Source: Methylobacterium sp. J-068 (lineage in GTDB: Bacteria; Pseudomonadota; Alphaproteobacteria; Rhizobiales; Beijerinckiaceae). From it: a DNA stretch of 64,000 nt. The notes under the pieces were generated by a model. The model saw nothing but the letters and a program-made list of their open reading frames with translations. It had not been told where the DNA came from and made no database searches. A program made the translations under genes and the position numbers. Positions 1-7,922 of this stretch are shown in pieces (position 1 is the first letter of the stretch; each line of letters begins with the position of its first letter). The DNA is taken from positions 1 to 64,000 of the forward strand of contig NZ_JAKSXY010000120.1 in NCBI RefSeq assembly GCF_022829445.1, given 5' to 3'.

Positions 1-285
1 GAAGGCCGGATCGAAGTCGGGGGAAACCGGCTCGGGCTCGGGCGGTCGCAGCGGCCGCCCTTCCACCCGACCGAACTCGAGGTAATGCCCGAGCGGGTCC
101 AGGCCGGACGCGGCGACGTCCGGATTGGCGGCCAGATAGAGTGCCGGATCGAAGTCGAGTGGAGCCGGCTCGGGTTCGGGCGGCCGCAGCGGGCGCCCTT
201 CCACCCGACCGAACTCGAGGTAATGCCCGAGCGGGTCCACGCCGGACGCGGCGACGTCCAGATTGGCGGCCAGATAAAGAGCTGG
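1..285. repeat. 138-bp tandem repeat inside the left-edge gene
   Basis: The segment starting at 61 recurs at 199, a period of 138 bp (46 codons). The DNA before 61 matches that before 199, so about two full copies are present, differing at few positions. The frame is conserved and changes are mostly silent or conservative, so this is a protein-repeat array rather than a non-coding satellite. Such near-identity allows copy-number change by slippage or recombination. Confidence 0.85.
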
Positions 286-330
286 ATCGAAATCCTCAGC
301 TGCAACGTCATTACCTGGCAAATCTTGCAT
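1..330 (-). CDS. Repeat protein, 5' part only (runs off left edge)
   Basis: The minus strand is open from an ATG at 330 to the window edge (110 codons, no stop). It begins MQDLPGNDVAAEDFDPALYL and then repeats a 46-residue unit with the core YLAANPDVAASG, DPLGHYLEFG and EGRPL, separated by a Pro/Glu-rich linker. Two units and the start of a third are visible, nearly identical in DNA as well as protein. Modules of this kind (Y-L-NPDVA-G-DP-HY-G-EGR) occur in large bacterial surface or glycan-associated proteins of unknown function; this is family recollection, not a search. No strong Shine-Dalgarno is seen before 330, and the frame stays open upstream through AT-rich DNA, so the start is provisional. 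No signal peptide is visible. Confidence 0.72.
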   Translation of the reverse strand, partial: MQDLPGNDVAAEDFDPALYLAANLDVAASGVDPLGHYLEFGRVEGRPLRPPEPEPAPLDFDPALYLAANPDVAASGLDPLGHYLEFGRVEGRPLRPPEPEPVSPDFDPAF

Positions 331-475
331 CGAGTTAGTTTCTTTCCGTACGAAAGATTCGTATTGAATGGGGTTCTCTAAGCTGAGATTTTTGGGTAAC
401 ACAAAATTTACAGTGACATGACAAAACGCCTTCGCTAATAGCGGGATTTCTACCGCAATAGATATTCCTTTAGCA
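331..475 (-). promoter_or_regulatory. AT-rich upstream region of the left-edge repeat gene
   Basis: This stretch is markedly richer in A+T than the surrounding DNA and lies directly upstream of the minus-strand start at 330, so it probably carries that gene's promoter. I cannot assign clear -35 and -10 boxes. Confidence 0.4.
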
Positions 476-839
476 ACCAGCCCGGATCGCGCGATGGAGC
501 GCCGCCGGTGCGAGAGCCGGTGCGACCAGATCGCTCCACCGCCGCGAGGAGGGGAACCGGCCTTGCTCCTTCGTCGTCCTGCTTCCGCGCGACACATTGC
601 GCTGTGTCGAGCGATGCTGGCTCTCCTGAAGCGTCGGTTCTTCGTCTCGAAATCCTTCACCCGTTTCATCTGATACGACGTCGGGCCGCCAAGCTCCTTG
701 TGCCAGCGCCCCGCGTCTCTCACGAAACGTCTGCTGCGCCGTGGTGCCCGAAGCAAGAACCAAGGATGGTCGGGCGCTTGTGAGGCGCTCTCATACATCA
801 CTGCGGTCACGCCGGCCCGCGCGGATCGCAGGACCCCGG
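476..839. other. Unassigned 360-bp stretch
   Basis: Short open frames exist on both strands but none has a recognisable product, a good ribosome site or typical codon usage. It lies between the promoter of the left-edge gene and a broken monooxygenase remnant, so it may be further decayed coding DNA. I see no convincing gene, RNA or repeat. Confidence 0.4.
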
Positions 840-1095
840 GGCCACGCGCAGATCGTCGGCCTACCCGCGCAGATCGTCGACGCGATGGAGGAACGCTTCC
901 GCGCCGGCGGGGCCGACGACATCGACATCATGCCGGCGCCCCTGCCGGGTAGTCGCGACGACATCATCGAACCGCCGCGGCGCCTTCATGGTCCTGGGCG
1001 AGACCGAGGCGGAAGGCCGGGGCAGGAAGGCACGCCTCGACGACCGTGCGCGATCACCACGGCCCGCCGCGCCCGGCCAACCGCTTCTTCGTCCG
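840..1095 (+). pseudogene. Remnant of an FMN-dependent NtaA/SnaA/DszA-type monooxygenase
   Basis: One plus frame reads GHAQIVGLPAQIVDAMEERF, then RAGGADDIDIMPAPLPG and a short RDDIIEP segment. This matches the C-terminal part of bacterial luciferase-like monooxygenases of the nitrilotriacetate/pristinamycin/DszA group (family pattern: G-x-P-x-x-I-A-D, D-G-F-N-I-M-P, L-P-G). After a frame change the DNA at about 1046-1090 reads MRDHHGPPRPANRFF, the typical end of these enzymes (LRDHLGLPRPANRF). The N-terminal three quarters are absent and at least one frameshift is present, so no product is made. A second remnant of the same family lies at 8840-9112. Confidence 0.7.
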
Positions 1096-1216
1096 ATCCG
1101 TCGATCAACAGTGCGCCGCCGAGGCAATTAGTTTCTTAACAACCCGGCGCTGCCTCCGCTCTAACCGTCCGGTGCCGCCGGCCTCGTTGGGTCTTCGGCC
1201 CGACGAGGAGGAAGCG

Positions 1217-1522
1217 ATGCTGGACGTCCCGCGCGAGATCAGGGTGACCGACGAAGCCAGGCGCCTCGATGTGCATTGGGCGGACGGCACCGTCTCCCAC
1301 CTGCCGGTCGCGACCCTGCGCGCCGAGAGCCGCAGCGCCGATTCCGTGCGGGCCGCCGTCGATGCCCTCCCGCCGGCCCTGCCGGGTGATCTCGCCATCC
1401 GCGATGTCCGGGCCGTCGGCGCCTACGCGGTGAACCTCGTGTTCTCCGACGGCCACGACCGGGGGATCTTCCCGTGGCCCTACCTGCGCGCGCTGGCCGA
1501 GCGCGCCGACGCGCGCCTCTGA
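1217..1522 (+). CDS. DUF971 (GBBH-like N-terminal domain) protein
   Basis: A 101-residue protein made of one DUF971 domain. Visible features are the WADGT turn near residue 20, a central LR segment, and the C-terminal VGAYAVNLVFSDGHDRGIFP, which fits the family pattern VG-YA-x-F-DGH-G-W-YL. The Cys residues that bind zinc in gamma-butyrobetaine hydroxylase N-domains are not seen after the central LR. The ATG at 1217 is chosen because a strong GAGGAGG-like ribosome site precedes it; longer upstream starts run into the monooxygenase remnant. DUF971 proteins are often linked to iron-sulfur carrier genes, so a helper role for the downstream Fe-S/flavin pair is plausible but inferred. The gap to the next gene is 8 bp, suggesting an operon. 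Confidence 0.85.
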   Translation: MLDVPREIRVTDEARRLDVHWADGTVSHLPVATLRAESRSADSVRAAVDALPPALPGDLAIRDVRAVGAYAVNLVFSDGHDRGIFPWPYLRALAERADARL

Positions 1523-1530
1523 GGTTGGCC

Positions 1531-3267
1531 ATGGACGAGATCCACGACGCGACCTCCGAGGTCGCCTGCGACGTGCTGGTGATCGGCGGCGGCACGGCCG
1601 GCCCCATGGCCGCCCTGAAGGCGAAGCTGCGCAACCCGGCGGCCCGGGTCGTGCTCCTGGAAAAGGCCAACGTGAAGCGCTCGGGCGCGATCAGTATGGG
1701 CATGGACGGCCTGAACAACGCCGTCATCCCGGGTTACGCGACGCCGGAGCAGTACACCAAGGAAATCACCATCGCGAACGACGGCATCTGCGATCAGGCG
1801 CCGGTCTACAAATATGCGGAGCGCTGCTACGAGATCATCCAGGAGCTCGACCGCTTCGGCATCCGCTTCCAGCGCGACGGCAACGGCGAGTACGACGTCA
1901 AGAAGGTGCACCATCTCGGCACCTACGTCCTGCCGATGCCCAACGGCGAGACGGTGAAGAAGGCGCTCTACCGGCAGCTGCGCAAGGCGCAGGTACTGAT
2001 CTCGAACCGCTTCATGGCGACCCGCCTCCTCAACGCCCCCGATGGCGCCATCGCGGGGGCGGTCGCGGTGAACACCCGCACCGCCGAGTTCCTGGTGATC
2101 CGCGCCAAGGCGGTGATCCTGTGCCTGGGTGCCGCCGGTCGCCTCGGCCTGCCGCAATCGGGCTATCTCTGGGGCACCTACGAGAACGCCACCAATTCGG
2201 GTGACGGCTACAGCATGGCCTATCACGCGGGCGCCGGCCTCGCGAACCTCGAATGCTACCAGATCAACCCGCTGATCAAGGACTATAACGGCCCGGCCTG
2301 CGCCTATGTGGCGGGTCCGTTCGGCGCCTACACGGCCAACAGCGCGGGCAAGCGCTTCATCGAATGCGACTACTGGTCGGGCCAGATGATGCAGGAGTTC
2401 TACAACGAATTGCAGAGCGGCAAGGGTCCGGTCTTCCTCAAGCTCGACCATCTCCACGCCGACACCGTGTCGGAGATCGAGACCATCCTGCACAAGGTCG
2501 AGCGGCCCTCGCGCGGGCGCTTCCACGAGAACCGGGGCACGAACTACCGCGAGCGGATGATCGAGATGCACATCTCGGAGGTCGGATTCTGCTCGGGGCA
2601 CAGCGCGTCCGGCGTCTTCGTGGATGAATTCGCCCGCACCACCGTGCCGGGACTCTACGCCGCCGGCGACATGGCCAACGTCCCCCACAGCTACATGCTC
2701 GGCGCCTTCACCAACGGGGCCATCGCGGGCGAGCACGCCGTCGACCGGGCGGGCGAGATCGACTGGCCCGAGATCTCACAGGAGGACGTCGCGGCCGAGC
2801 TTGACCGGGTCCTTGCCCCGACCCGCCGCGAGGACGGCATTCCACCCAATCAGATCGAGTACAAGACCCGGCGCTTCGTGAACGACTACCTGCAGCCACC
2901 CAAGGTGACGGCCAAGATGGAGATCGGCCAGCGCCGCTTCGCGGAAGTTCGCGAGGACCTGGAGACCCGCATGGTGGCGCGCGACAGCCACGAGCTGATG
3001 CGGGCCCTGGAGGCCTCCTCGATCCTCGACTGCGCCGACATGGCGGCCGCCGCCTCGCTCTACCGCACCGAGAGCCGCTGGGGCCTCTATCACAACCGCA
3101 CGGACCATCCGGCCAAGAACGATTCCGACTGGTTCTGCCACACCATCCTGCGCAAGGAGGCGGGCCGCATGATCAGCGAGAAGCGCCCCGTCACCCCCTA
3201 CATCGTGCCCATCGCCGAGGACGAGCGCGGCGCCTACGACCGCCAGCGCGTCCGCAGGCAGGCCTGA
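1531..3267 (+). CDS. AprA-like FAD oxidoreductase (fumarate reductase/APS reductase superfamily)
   Basis: A 578-residue flavoprotein. The dinucleotide-binding motif GGGTAG is at residues 19-24, a substrate-domain segment with NPLIKDYNGPACAY and RFIECDYWSG lies mid-protein, and the late FAD motif GLYAAGDMANVPHSYMLGAF precedes a helical C-terminal domain of about 160 residues. Organisation and length fit the succinate dehydrogenase/fumarate reductase flavoprotein family. The adjacent two-cluster ferredoxin points specifically to the AprA branch (adenylylsulfate reductase alpha). No sat, qmo or dsr genes lie nearby, so a role in sulfate respiration is unlikely and the substrate is unknown. The ATG at 1531 is chosen; an in-frame ATG at 1474 would overlap DUF971. 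The ferredoxin gene follows after 15 bp. Confidence 0.85.
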   Translation: MDEIHDATSEVACDVLVIGGGTAGPMAALKAKLRNPAARVVLLEKANVKRSGAISMGMDGLNNAVIPGYATPEQYTKEITIANDGICDQAPVYKYAERCYEIIQELDRFGIRFQRDGNGEYDVKKVHHLGTYVLPMPNGETVKKALYRQLRKAQVLISNRFMATRLLNAPDGAIAGAVAVNTRTAEFLVIRAKAVILCLGAAGRLGLPQSGYLWGTYENATNSGDGYSMAYHAGAGLANLECYQINPLIKDYNGPACAYVAGPFGAYTANSAGKRFIECDYWSGQMMQEFYNELQSGKGPVFLKLDHLHADTVSEIETILHKVERPSRGRFHENRGTNYRERMIEMHISEVGFCSGHSASGVFVDEFARTTVPGLYAAGDMANVPHSYMLGAFTNGAIAGEHAVDRAGEIDWPEISQEDVAAELDRVLAPTRREDGIPPNQIEYKTRRFVNDYLQPPKVTAKMEIGQRRFAEVREDLETRMVARDSHELMRALEASSILDCADMAAAASLYRTESRWGLYHNRTDHPAKNDSDWFCHTILRKEAGRMISEKRPVTPYIVPIAEDERGAYDRQRVRRQA

Positions 3268-3282
3268 ACAAGGACCATCGCG

Positions 3283-3516
3283 ATGCCCCTCGCCCATACC
3301 CCGAGCACGGTGCCCGTCACCGTGGACGACGCCAAGTGCATCGCCGACAAGGGCTGCACCGTCTGCGTCGACGTCTGCCCCCTCGACGTCCTGCGGATCA
3401 GCGACCTCACCGGCAAGGCCTACATGAAGTACGACGAGTGCTGGTACTGCATGCCCTGCGAGACGGACTGCCCGACGGGCGCCGTCAGCGTCCAGATTCC
3501 CTATCTCCTGCGGTGA
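3283..3516 (+). CDS. AprB-like ferredoxin with two [4Fe-4S] clusters
   Basis: A 77-residue protein with eight cysteines in two ferredoxin motifs: C19, C25, C28, C32 (C-x5-C-x2-C-x3-CP) and C53, C56, C59, C63 (C-x2-C-x2-C-x3-CP). The irregular first motif and the DECWYCMPCETDCPTGAV block resemble the beta subunit of adenylylsulfate reductase; the long AprB C-terminal tail is missing. It is the expected electron partner of the upstream flavoprotein, 15 bp away. It ends in TGA at 3514-3516, and a GTG overlapping that stop could start the next gene, so translational coupling is possible. Confidence 0.88.
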   Translation: MPLAHTPSTVPVTVDDAKCIADKGCTVCVDVCPLDVLRISDLTGKAYMKYDECWYCMPCETDCPTGAVSVQIPYLLR

Positions 3517-3521
3517 GCACG

Positions 3522-4481
3522 ATGGCCGTGACCGATCCCTTCGAGGCGTTCGGCGACGTCGCCGATCTCGCCCTCGACCTCGCCGATCCCGATGCGGCGG
3601 TGCGCCGGGTCGCGGTCCTGGCACTCGCCGAGACGGCGGACCCGGAGGCGATCCCGCACCTCGGCGGCGCGGTGGCCGACCCGGATGCCGGCGTGCGCCG
3701 CCAGGCGGCCGAAGCCCTCGGCGGCTTCGACGGCCCCGGCACCGCCGCAGCCCTCTGCGCCGCCCTGGCGGATGCCGATCCCGGCGTAGCGGCGGCGGCG
3801 GCAGAGAGCCTGACCGAGTTGAAGGACCCGGCCGCCGGTGCCCCGATTCTTCCCCTCGTTGCCCATGCGGATGCCTTCGTGCGGGCCGCCGCCCTGCGCG
3901 GCCTGCGCAACCTGCGCCTCGCGACCTCCCTCGGGCCAGCTGTCGGTGCGCTCGGTGATCCCGAGCCGGCGGTGCGGGCTCAGGCCGTTGGTGTGATCGC
4001 CTACCTGAAGTCCGAAGAAGCCCTGCCGTCCCTCATCGGCGCCACCCGCGATCCGGATGCCGAGGTCCGGCGGGCGGCCGTTGGGGCCCTGGCCTTCTCC
4101 CGGCATGGCCATGCCGGCGAGGCCATCGGCCACGCCCTCCACGACGACGATTGGGGCGTGCGCGAGATCGCGGCGGATGCCCTGGGTCGCGCCGGACAAG
4201 GGACGGGCAGCGCCGCCCTGATCGTGGCCCTCGACGACCCGTACTGGCAGGTGCGCCAGAAGGCTCTGCGCAGCTTGGGCCAGCTGAAGGCGCACGAGGC
4301 CGTCCCCGCCCTCCTGCTGGTGCTGGCCGACGCGCGTCCGACCCTGCGCAAGGAGGCTGCGGCCGCACTGGGCGAGATCGCCGCTCCGCAGGCGCGCGCG
4401 GGTCTCGCGGCGATCGCGGACGATACCGACCCGGATGTCCGCAAGACCGCGCGCTGGGCGCTCGACCGGCTGCCGGCGTGA
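3522..4481 (+). CDS. HEAT-repeat protein (PBS-lyase HEAT type)
   Basis: A 319-residue protein built almost wholly of roughly 31-residue helical repeats with the signature DPDAxVRRxAAxAL, about nine to ten copies from residue 10 to the end. This is the PBS-lyase HEAT-like class, which usually forms a curved scaffold for protein-protein contact. No catalytic motif, signal peptide or membrane segment is visible. The start is ATG 3522; an in-frame GTG at 3513 overlapping the ferredoxin stop is an alternative. Tight linkage to the AprAB-like pair suggests it binds, assembles or regulates that complex (inference). It converges with the Crp/Fnr gene after 34 bp. Confidence 0.85.
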   Translation: MAVTDPFEAFGDVADLALDLADPDAAVRRVAVLALAETADPEAIPHLGGAVADPDAGVRRQAAEALGGFDGPGTAAALCAALADADPGVAAAAAESLTELKDPAAGAPILPLVAHADAFVRAAALRGLRNLRLATSLGPAVGALGDPEPAVRAQAVGVIAYLKSEEALPSLIGATRDPDAEVRRAAVGALAFSRHGHAGEAIGHALHDDDWGVREIAADALGRAGQGTGSAALIVALDDPYWQVRQKALRSLGQLKAHEAVPALLLVLADARPTLRKEAAAALGEIAAPQARAGLAAIADDTDPDVRKTARWALDRLPA

Positions 4482-4515
4482 AAGACCGTCCACCGTCAAG
4501 GCAACCGGCGGCCGC

Positions 4516-5280
4516 TCAGCCCTCGGTCAGCACGATCTCCTGCAGCCGTCCCGGACGCAGCAGGCGGATATGCGCCTTGTCGACCGCGACGATCCCCTCG
4601 CGCTGGAAGCGCTTGAGCATCATCGTCACCCATTGCCGGGTCGAGCCGACCAGGGCGGCGATCTCGTCGTGAGTGATGCGGCGATGGATCACCACGGCGC
4701 CCTGGTCCGGCGTCCCGTAGAGATCGCCGAGGTTGAGCAGCAACTGCGCCAGGCGCTCGATCACCGAGCGGGTGCCGAGCATCTGCGCCATCGCCGTGTA
4801 GCAGCGGCCCTTGGCCTCCAGGGCCGCGATCAGGCAGAGGGCGAAGCCCGGCATCTGGCGGATCAGGCTGCGCAGGGTCGCACTCGACAGCACCGTGACC
4901 CGCACCGGCTCGATCGCGACGCCGGACCATTGGTGCGCGCCGCCGCCATAGATGCTTGGGCCGCCGATGAAATGGCCCGGCGTCCAGTAGGCGAGGGTGA
5001 CCTGCCGGCCAGACGGGCCGGAATAGAACACCCGCACCCGTCCCGCCTCGATGAGGAAGATGCCCGTATGGGGCTCGCCTTGGGTGAACACGGTCTCGCC
5101 GGGAGCCAGCGTCACGGTGCGGCCGGCCGCCCGAACCCGGGCGATCTCCCCCGCGGTCAATCCGTCGAGGAAGCTCGCGCCATCGTCGAGGCCGTCCGTG
5201 GTCTCGCTGAGGAAGAGCGCGCTGGCGATCAGGGGCGCCGGCCTGCGGGACTCGAGATGGGCGAGCGTCGCCGACGACAT
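4516..5280 (-). CDS. Crp/Fnr-family transcription regulator
   Basis: A 254-residue protein with a cyclic-nucleotide-binding-type beta-barrel (about residues 38-150, including GETVFTQGEPHTGIFLIEAG) and a C-terminal winged helix (about 201-235, RITHDEIAALVGSTRQWVTM). There is no N-terminal cysteine cluster as in Fnr, so oxygen sensing by Fe-S is unlikely; the effector is unknown. The recognition helix carries Trp where family members usually have small residues. The ATG at 5280 is chosen over an upstream in-frame start at 5349 because it fits domain length and has a purine-rich site upstream. It is divergent from the binding-protein gene and sits within the AprAB/ABC cluster, so it likely controls both halves. 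Confidence 0.88.
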   Translation of the reverse strand: MSSATLAHLESRRPAPLIASALFLSETTDGLDDGASFLDGLTAGEIARVRAAGRTVTLAPGETVFTQGEPHTGIFLIEAGRVRVFYSGPSGRQVTLAYWTPGHFIGGPSIYGGGAHQWSGVAIEPVRVTVLSSATLRSLIRQMPGFALCLIAALEAKGRCYTAMAQMLGTRSVIERLAQLLLNLGDLYGTPDQGAVVIHRRITHDEIAALVGSTRQWVTMMLKRFQREGIVAVDKAHIRLLRPGRLQEIVLTEG

Positions 5281-5622
5281 AGGGGGAACTCGCTTCCGAC
5301 AGGGGCAGGCATACGCGCGTTTCGCGCACGGCGAGGCGTGCTCCGCCAAGCCACGATTATCCCGCCTGAGCCATCTGGAGCAATTCCAAATTCAGCCATG
5401 CCGCTAAGACGATTTCCTCTTTGATCGAATATGGAGAGACTTTACTTCCTCGACAGCAATTTGTCTGCGAACCTTCGGAGGTCTTCAGCGGGAAATGAAA
5501 TTAATTGCTCGCCGCATTGCGTGACGGCGCTCCTTAATGGGCCCATCGCCGAAACCTCGGTGCGCCGTCCGGCTTCCGGCGCCGAACCCGCGTTGCGGCG
5601 ATCCGCTTGGCCCGAAGGAGAC
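5281..5622. promoter_or_regulatory. Divergent control region between the Crp/Fnr gene and the ABC importer
   Basis: This 342-bp gap is AT-rich from about 5380 to 5520 and separates two divergently transcribed genes. TTGAT at 5421-5425, spaced before TATGG, resembles one half of a Crp/Fnr-type site, but the second half is poor. An open frame runs through it into the binding-protein gene from 5431, yet lacks a ribosome site and domain support. No RNA structure stands out. Confidence 0.45.
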
Positions 5623-7068
5623 ATGCCCGTGATCCCATCTCGTCCGCTTGCCCGCACCCTCGCCCGCGCGGTCGCGGCGCTCCTGCTCACGGGGACGGTC
5701 CTCGGCGCGGCCCGGGCCGAGACGATCCGGATCGCCATCGGCACGCAGGACACCACGATCAACTGCGCCACCGGCGGCCTGCTGATCCGCGAGTTGAAGC
5801 TCCTCGAGAAGTTCCTGCCGCATGACGGCAAGTACAAGGACGCGACCTATGACATCACGTGGCGCAACTTCACCAGCGGTGCGCCCCTGACCAACGAGAT
5901 GGTCGCGGGCAAGCTCGTCCTCGGAGCGATGGCCGACTTTCCCGGTTCGCTCAACGGCTATGCCTTCGCCAAGGCGGGGCGCCGGAGCCTCTTCGTCAGC
6001 GTGCTCTCGGGCAGCGTGCAGGGCAGCGGCAACGGCATCGTGGTGCCGAAGGATTCGCCCGTCCAGTCGCTCGCCGACCTGAAGGGCAAGACCATCTCCG
6101 TGCCCTTCGCCTCCACCGCGCACGGGCTGCTGCTCCGGGCGGTGAAGGCGCAGGGCTGGGACCCGGCGCGCGACGTGACCATCATCACCCAGGCGCCGGA
6201 AGTGGCGGGCTCGGCGCTGCTCGCCAACAAGATCGACGCCCATGCCGACTTCGTGCCCTTCGCGGACCTCTTCCCGTTCCGGGGCTTCGCCCGCAAGATC
6301 TACGACGGCGCCCAGGCCGCCGCTCCCACCTTCCACGGCACCCTGGTGGATGCGGACTACGCCGAGAAGTACCCCGAGATCGTCACGGCCTATCTGCGCG
6401 CGGCCATCGAGGCGGACCGTCTCGTCGCCGCCGAGCCCGAAAAATACGCCGAGCTCATCGAGAAGGTCACGGGAATCGAGGCGGAGGTCGCCTACCTGTT
6501 CCACGGCCCCCTCGGGCTCCAGACCCGTGACGTGACCTGGAAGCCCGAATACCGGCAGGCGGTGAAGACCTCCTTCGAGACCCTGAAGCTGCTCAAGAAG
6601 GCCGATTCCGACATCGACCTCGACCGCTTCGTCGACGACCGCTTCATCCGCGCGGCCTCCGCGCAGGCGGGCCTCGATTACGAGGGCCGCCTCAAGGATT
6701 ACGCCCCGACGCCCCTCGTCGCGACGGATGCGGGCACCGGCCAGCCGATCACCGATGTCAGCCGCGTGGCCGAGATCTGGGTCCGGGGTGAGCCGAAAGT
6801 CCGGCACTACGCCTCGCCGGAAGCGGCCTTCGCGGGGCTCGCCGCGCTGGAGCGCGAGGGGCACGCGGCGCGCGCCCTCTACGCGCAGGACCACCGCTTG
6901 GGAATCAAGCTCCTCGCCACGCAGGCCTGGTTCGTGCGCGACCGGGACAGGCACCTCGATGCGTTCCTGCTCAAGGGCGACGCCGAGGCCCATGCGGCCA
7001 GGCACGGCGGCGAGGTCATCGACTTCGTATCGGCGCGCACCGGGGGCACGCAGGTGAGCGCCCGATGA
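5623..7068 (+). CDS. ABC-importer binding protein (SsuA/TauA/NMT1-like) with NosL-like C-terminal domain
   Basis: A 481-residue exported protein. Residues 1-32 form a signal peptide ending ARA before ETIRIAIG. Residues about 33-340 match periplasmic binding proteins of the nitrate/sulfonate/taurine class, including VQSLADLKGKTISVPFAST and a late helical region. The usual length is about 320, so about 100 residues are extra. The tail from about residue 380 (EIWVRGEPKVRHYAS, LLATQAWFVRD, HGGEVIDFVSA) resembles the copper-binding NosL fold seen in nitrous oxide reductase maturation; this is pattern recognition and moderately sure. The start at 5623 has GAAGGAG before it. Its stop overlaps the permease ATG (ATGA). 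The ligand is not deducible: an organosulfur anion is possible and a metal complex is an alternative. Confidence 0.8.
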   Translation: MPVIPSRPLARTLARAVAALLLTGTVLGAARAETIRIAIGTQDTTINCATGGLLIRELKLLEKFLPHDGKYKDATYDITWRNFTSGAPLTNEMVAGKLVLGAMADFPGSLNGYAFAKAGRRSLFVSVLSGSVQGSGNGIVVPKDSPVQSLADLKGKTISVPFASTAHGLLLRAVKAQGWDPARDVTIITQAPEVAGSALLANKIDAHADFVPFADLFPFRGFARKIYDGAQAAAPTFHGTLVDADYAEKYPEIVTAYLRAAIEADRLVAAEPEKYAELIEKVTGIEAEVAYLFHGPLGLQTRDVTWKPEYRQAVKTSFETLKLLKKADSDIDLDRFVDDRFIRAASAQAGLDYEGRLKDYAPTPLVATDAGTGQPITDVSRVAEIWVRGEPKVRHYASPEAAFAGLAALEREGHAARALYAQDHRLGIKLLATQAWFVRDRDRHLDAFLLKGDAEAHAARHGGEVIDFVSARTGGTQVSAR

Positions 7069-7922
7069 GCGCCGCCGTGACGGCCGCCCTCGCGCCGGTG
7101 AGCGCAGGGGGGCGCGCTCCGGGGCGTCTCGCGCTCCTGCGCCTCCTGCCCGGACGGCCTCTCCTCCTGCGGGCGGCCTCCCTCGCCGCGAGCCTCGCCG
7201 CCTGGCATCTCGCCGCGAGCGGCAAGGTCGATCTCGGCATGGTCAGCTTCCGCAACGTGCCGACCCCCGCCGATGCCGCGCGGGCGGCCCTCGCCCTGAT
7301 CCAGTCGCCGACGCTCTGGCCCCATCTCGGCGCCAGCCTCGCGCGGGTGCTGTCAGGTTTCCTCGCCGCCCTCGCAGCCGGAATCGGCCTCGGTGTCGCC
7401 ATCGGCCGTTTCCGCCTGGCTCGCGACCTCCTGCTGCCGCCCCTGGAGGTGCTGCGGCCGATCCCCGCCGTCGCCTGGATTCCCCTGGCGATCCTGATGT
7501 TTCCATCCTCCGAGTTGTCGATGGCGTTCATCACCTTCACGGGCGCGCTGTTTCCGATCCTCCTCAACACCGTCCACGGGGTCGAGACCGTCAATCCGCG
7601 CCTCGTGGCCTCCGCCCGCAGCCTGGGCGCAGGCCGGGCGGCGATCCTGCGCGAGGTGATCCTGCCGGGCGCGACGCCCAGCATCGTCACGGGGGCCGCC
7701 ATCGGCATGGGCACGGCGTGGTTCTGCCTCGTGACCGCCGAGATGATTTCCGGCCAGTACGGGATCGGTTACTTCACCTGGGAATCCTACACGCTGCAGA
7801 ACTACGACGACATCGTCGTCGGCATGCTGCTGATCGGTCTGCTCGGGATGGGCTCCAGCCTGCTGGTGCGCCGGGTCGGCGCCCTGCTGACCCCCTGGGC
7901 CGCCCCGGGAGGCGCGCGATGA
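7065..7922 (+). CDS. ABC-importer permease (SsuC/TauC-like)
   Basis: A 285-residue inner-membrane protein with about six hydrophobic segments and the binding-protein-dependent permease core. The EAA-type loop that docks the ATPase is seen near residues 180-215 (SARSLGAGRAAILREVILPG). It belongs to the nitrate/sulfonate/taurine permease family. Its ATG overlaps the binding-protein stop, and its own stop overlaps the ATPase start, so the three genes are translationally coupled. Confidence 0.92.
   Translation: MSAAVTAALAPVSAGGRAPGRLALLRLLPGRPLLLRAASLAASLAAWHLAASGKVDLGMVSFRNVPTPADAARAALALIQSPTLWPHLGASLARVLSGFLAALAAGIGLGVAIGRFRLARDLLLPPLEVLRPIPAVAWIPLAILMFPSSELSMAFITFTGALFPILLNTVHGVETVNPRLVASARSLGAGRAAILREVILPGATPSIVTGAAIGMGTAWFCLVTAEMISGQYGIGYFTWESYTLQNYDDIVVGMLLIGLLGMGSSLLVRRVGALLTPWAAPGGAR

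Noticed and set aside
1..285. Left-edge repeats as a CRISPR array or satellite
   Set aside because: Units are 138 bp, directly adjacent without unique spacers, and keep one protein frame.
1474..1530. Upstream ATG for the AprA-like gene
   Set aside because: It lies inside DUF971 in another frame, adds a basic low-complexity tail and has no ribosome site; ATG 1531 fits the family start.
1531..3516. True dissimilatory adenylylsulfate reductase
   Set aside because: The ferredoxin lacks the long AprB tail and no sat, qmo, dsr or sox gene is present; only superfamily relationship is supported.
5431..5622. N-terminal extension of the importer binding protein
   Set aside because: A clean signal peptide and GAAGGAG site mark the start at 5623; the extension would bury the signal.
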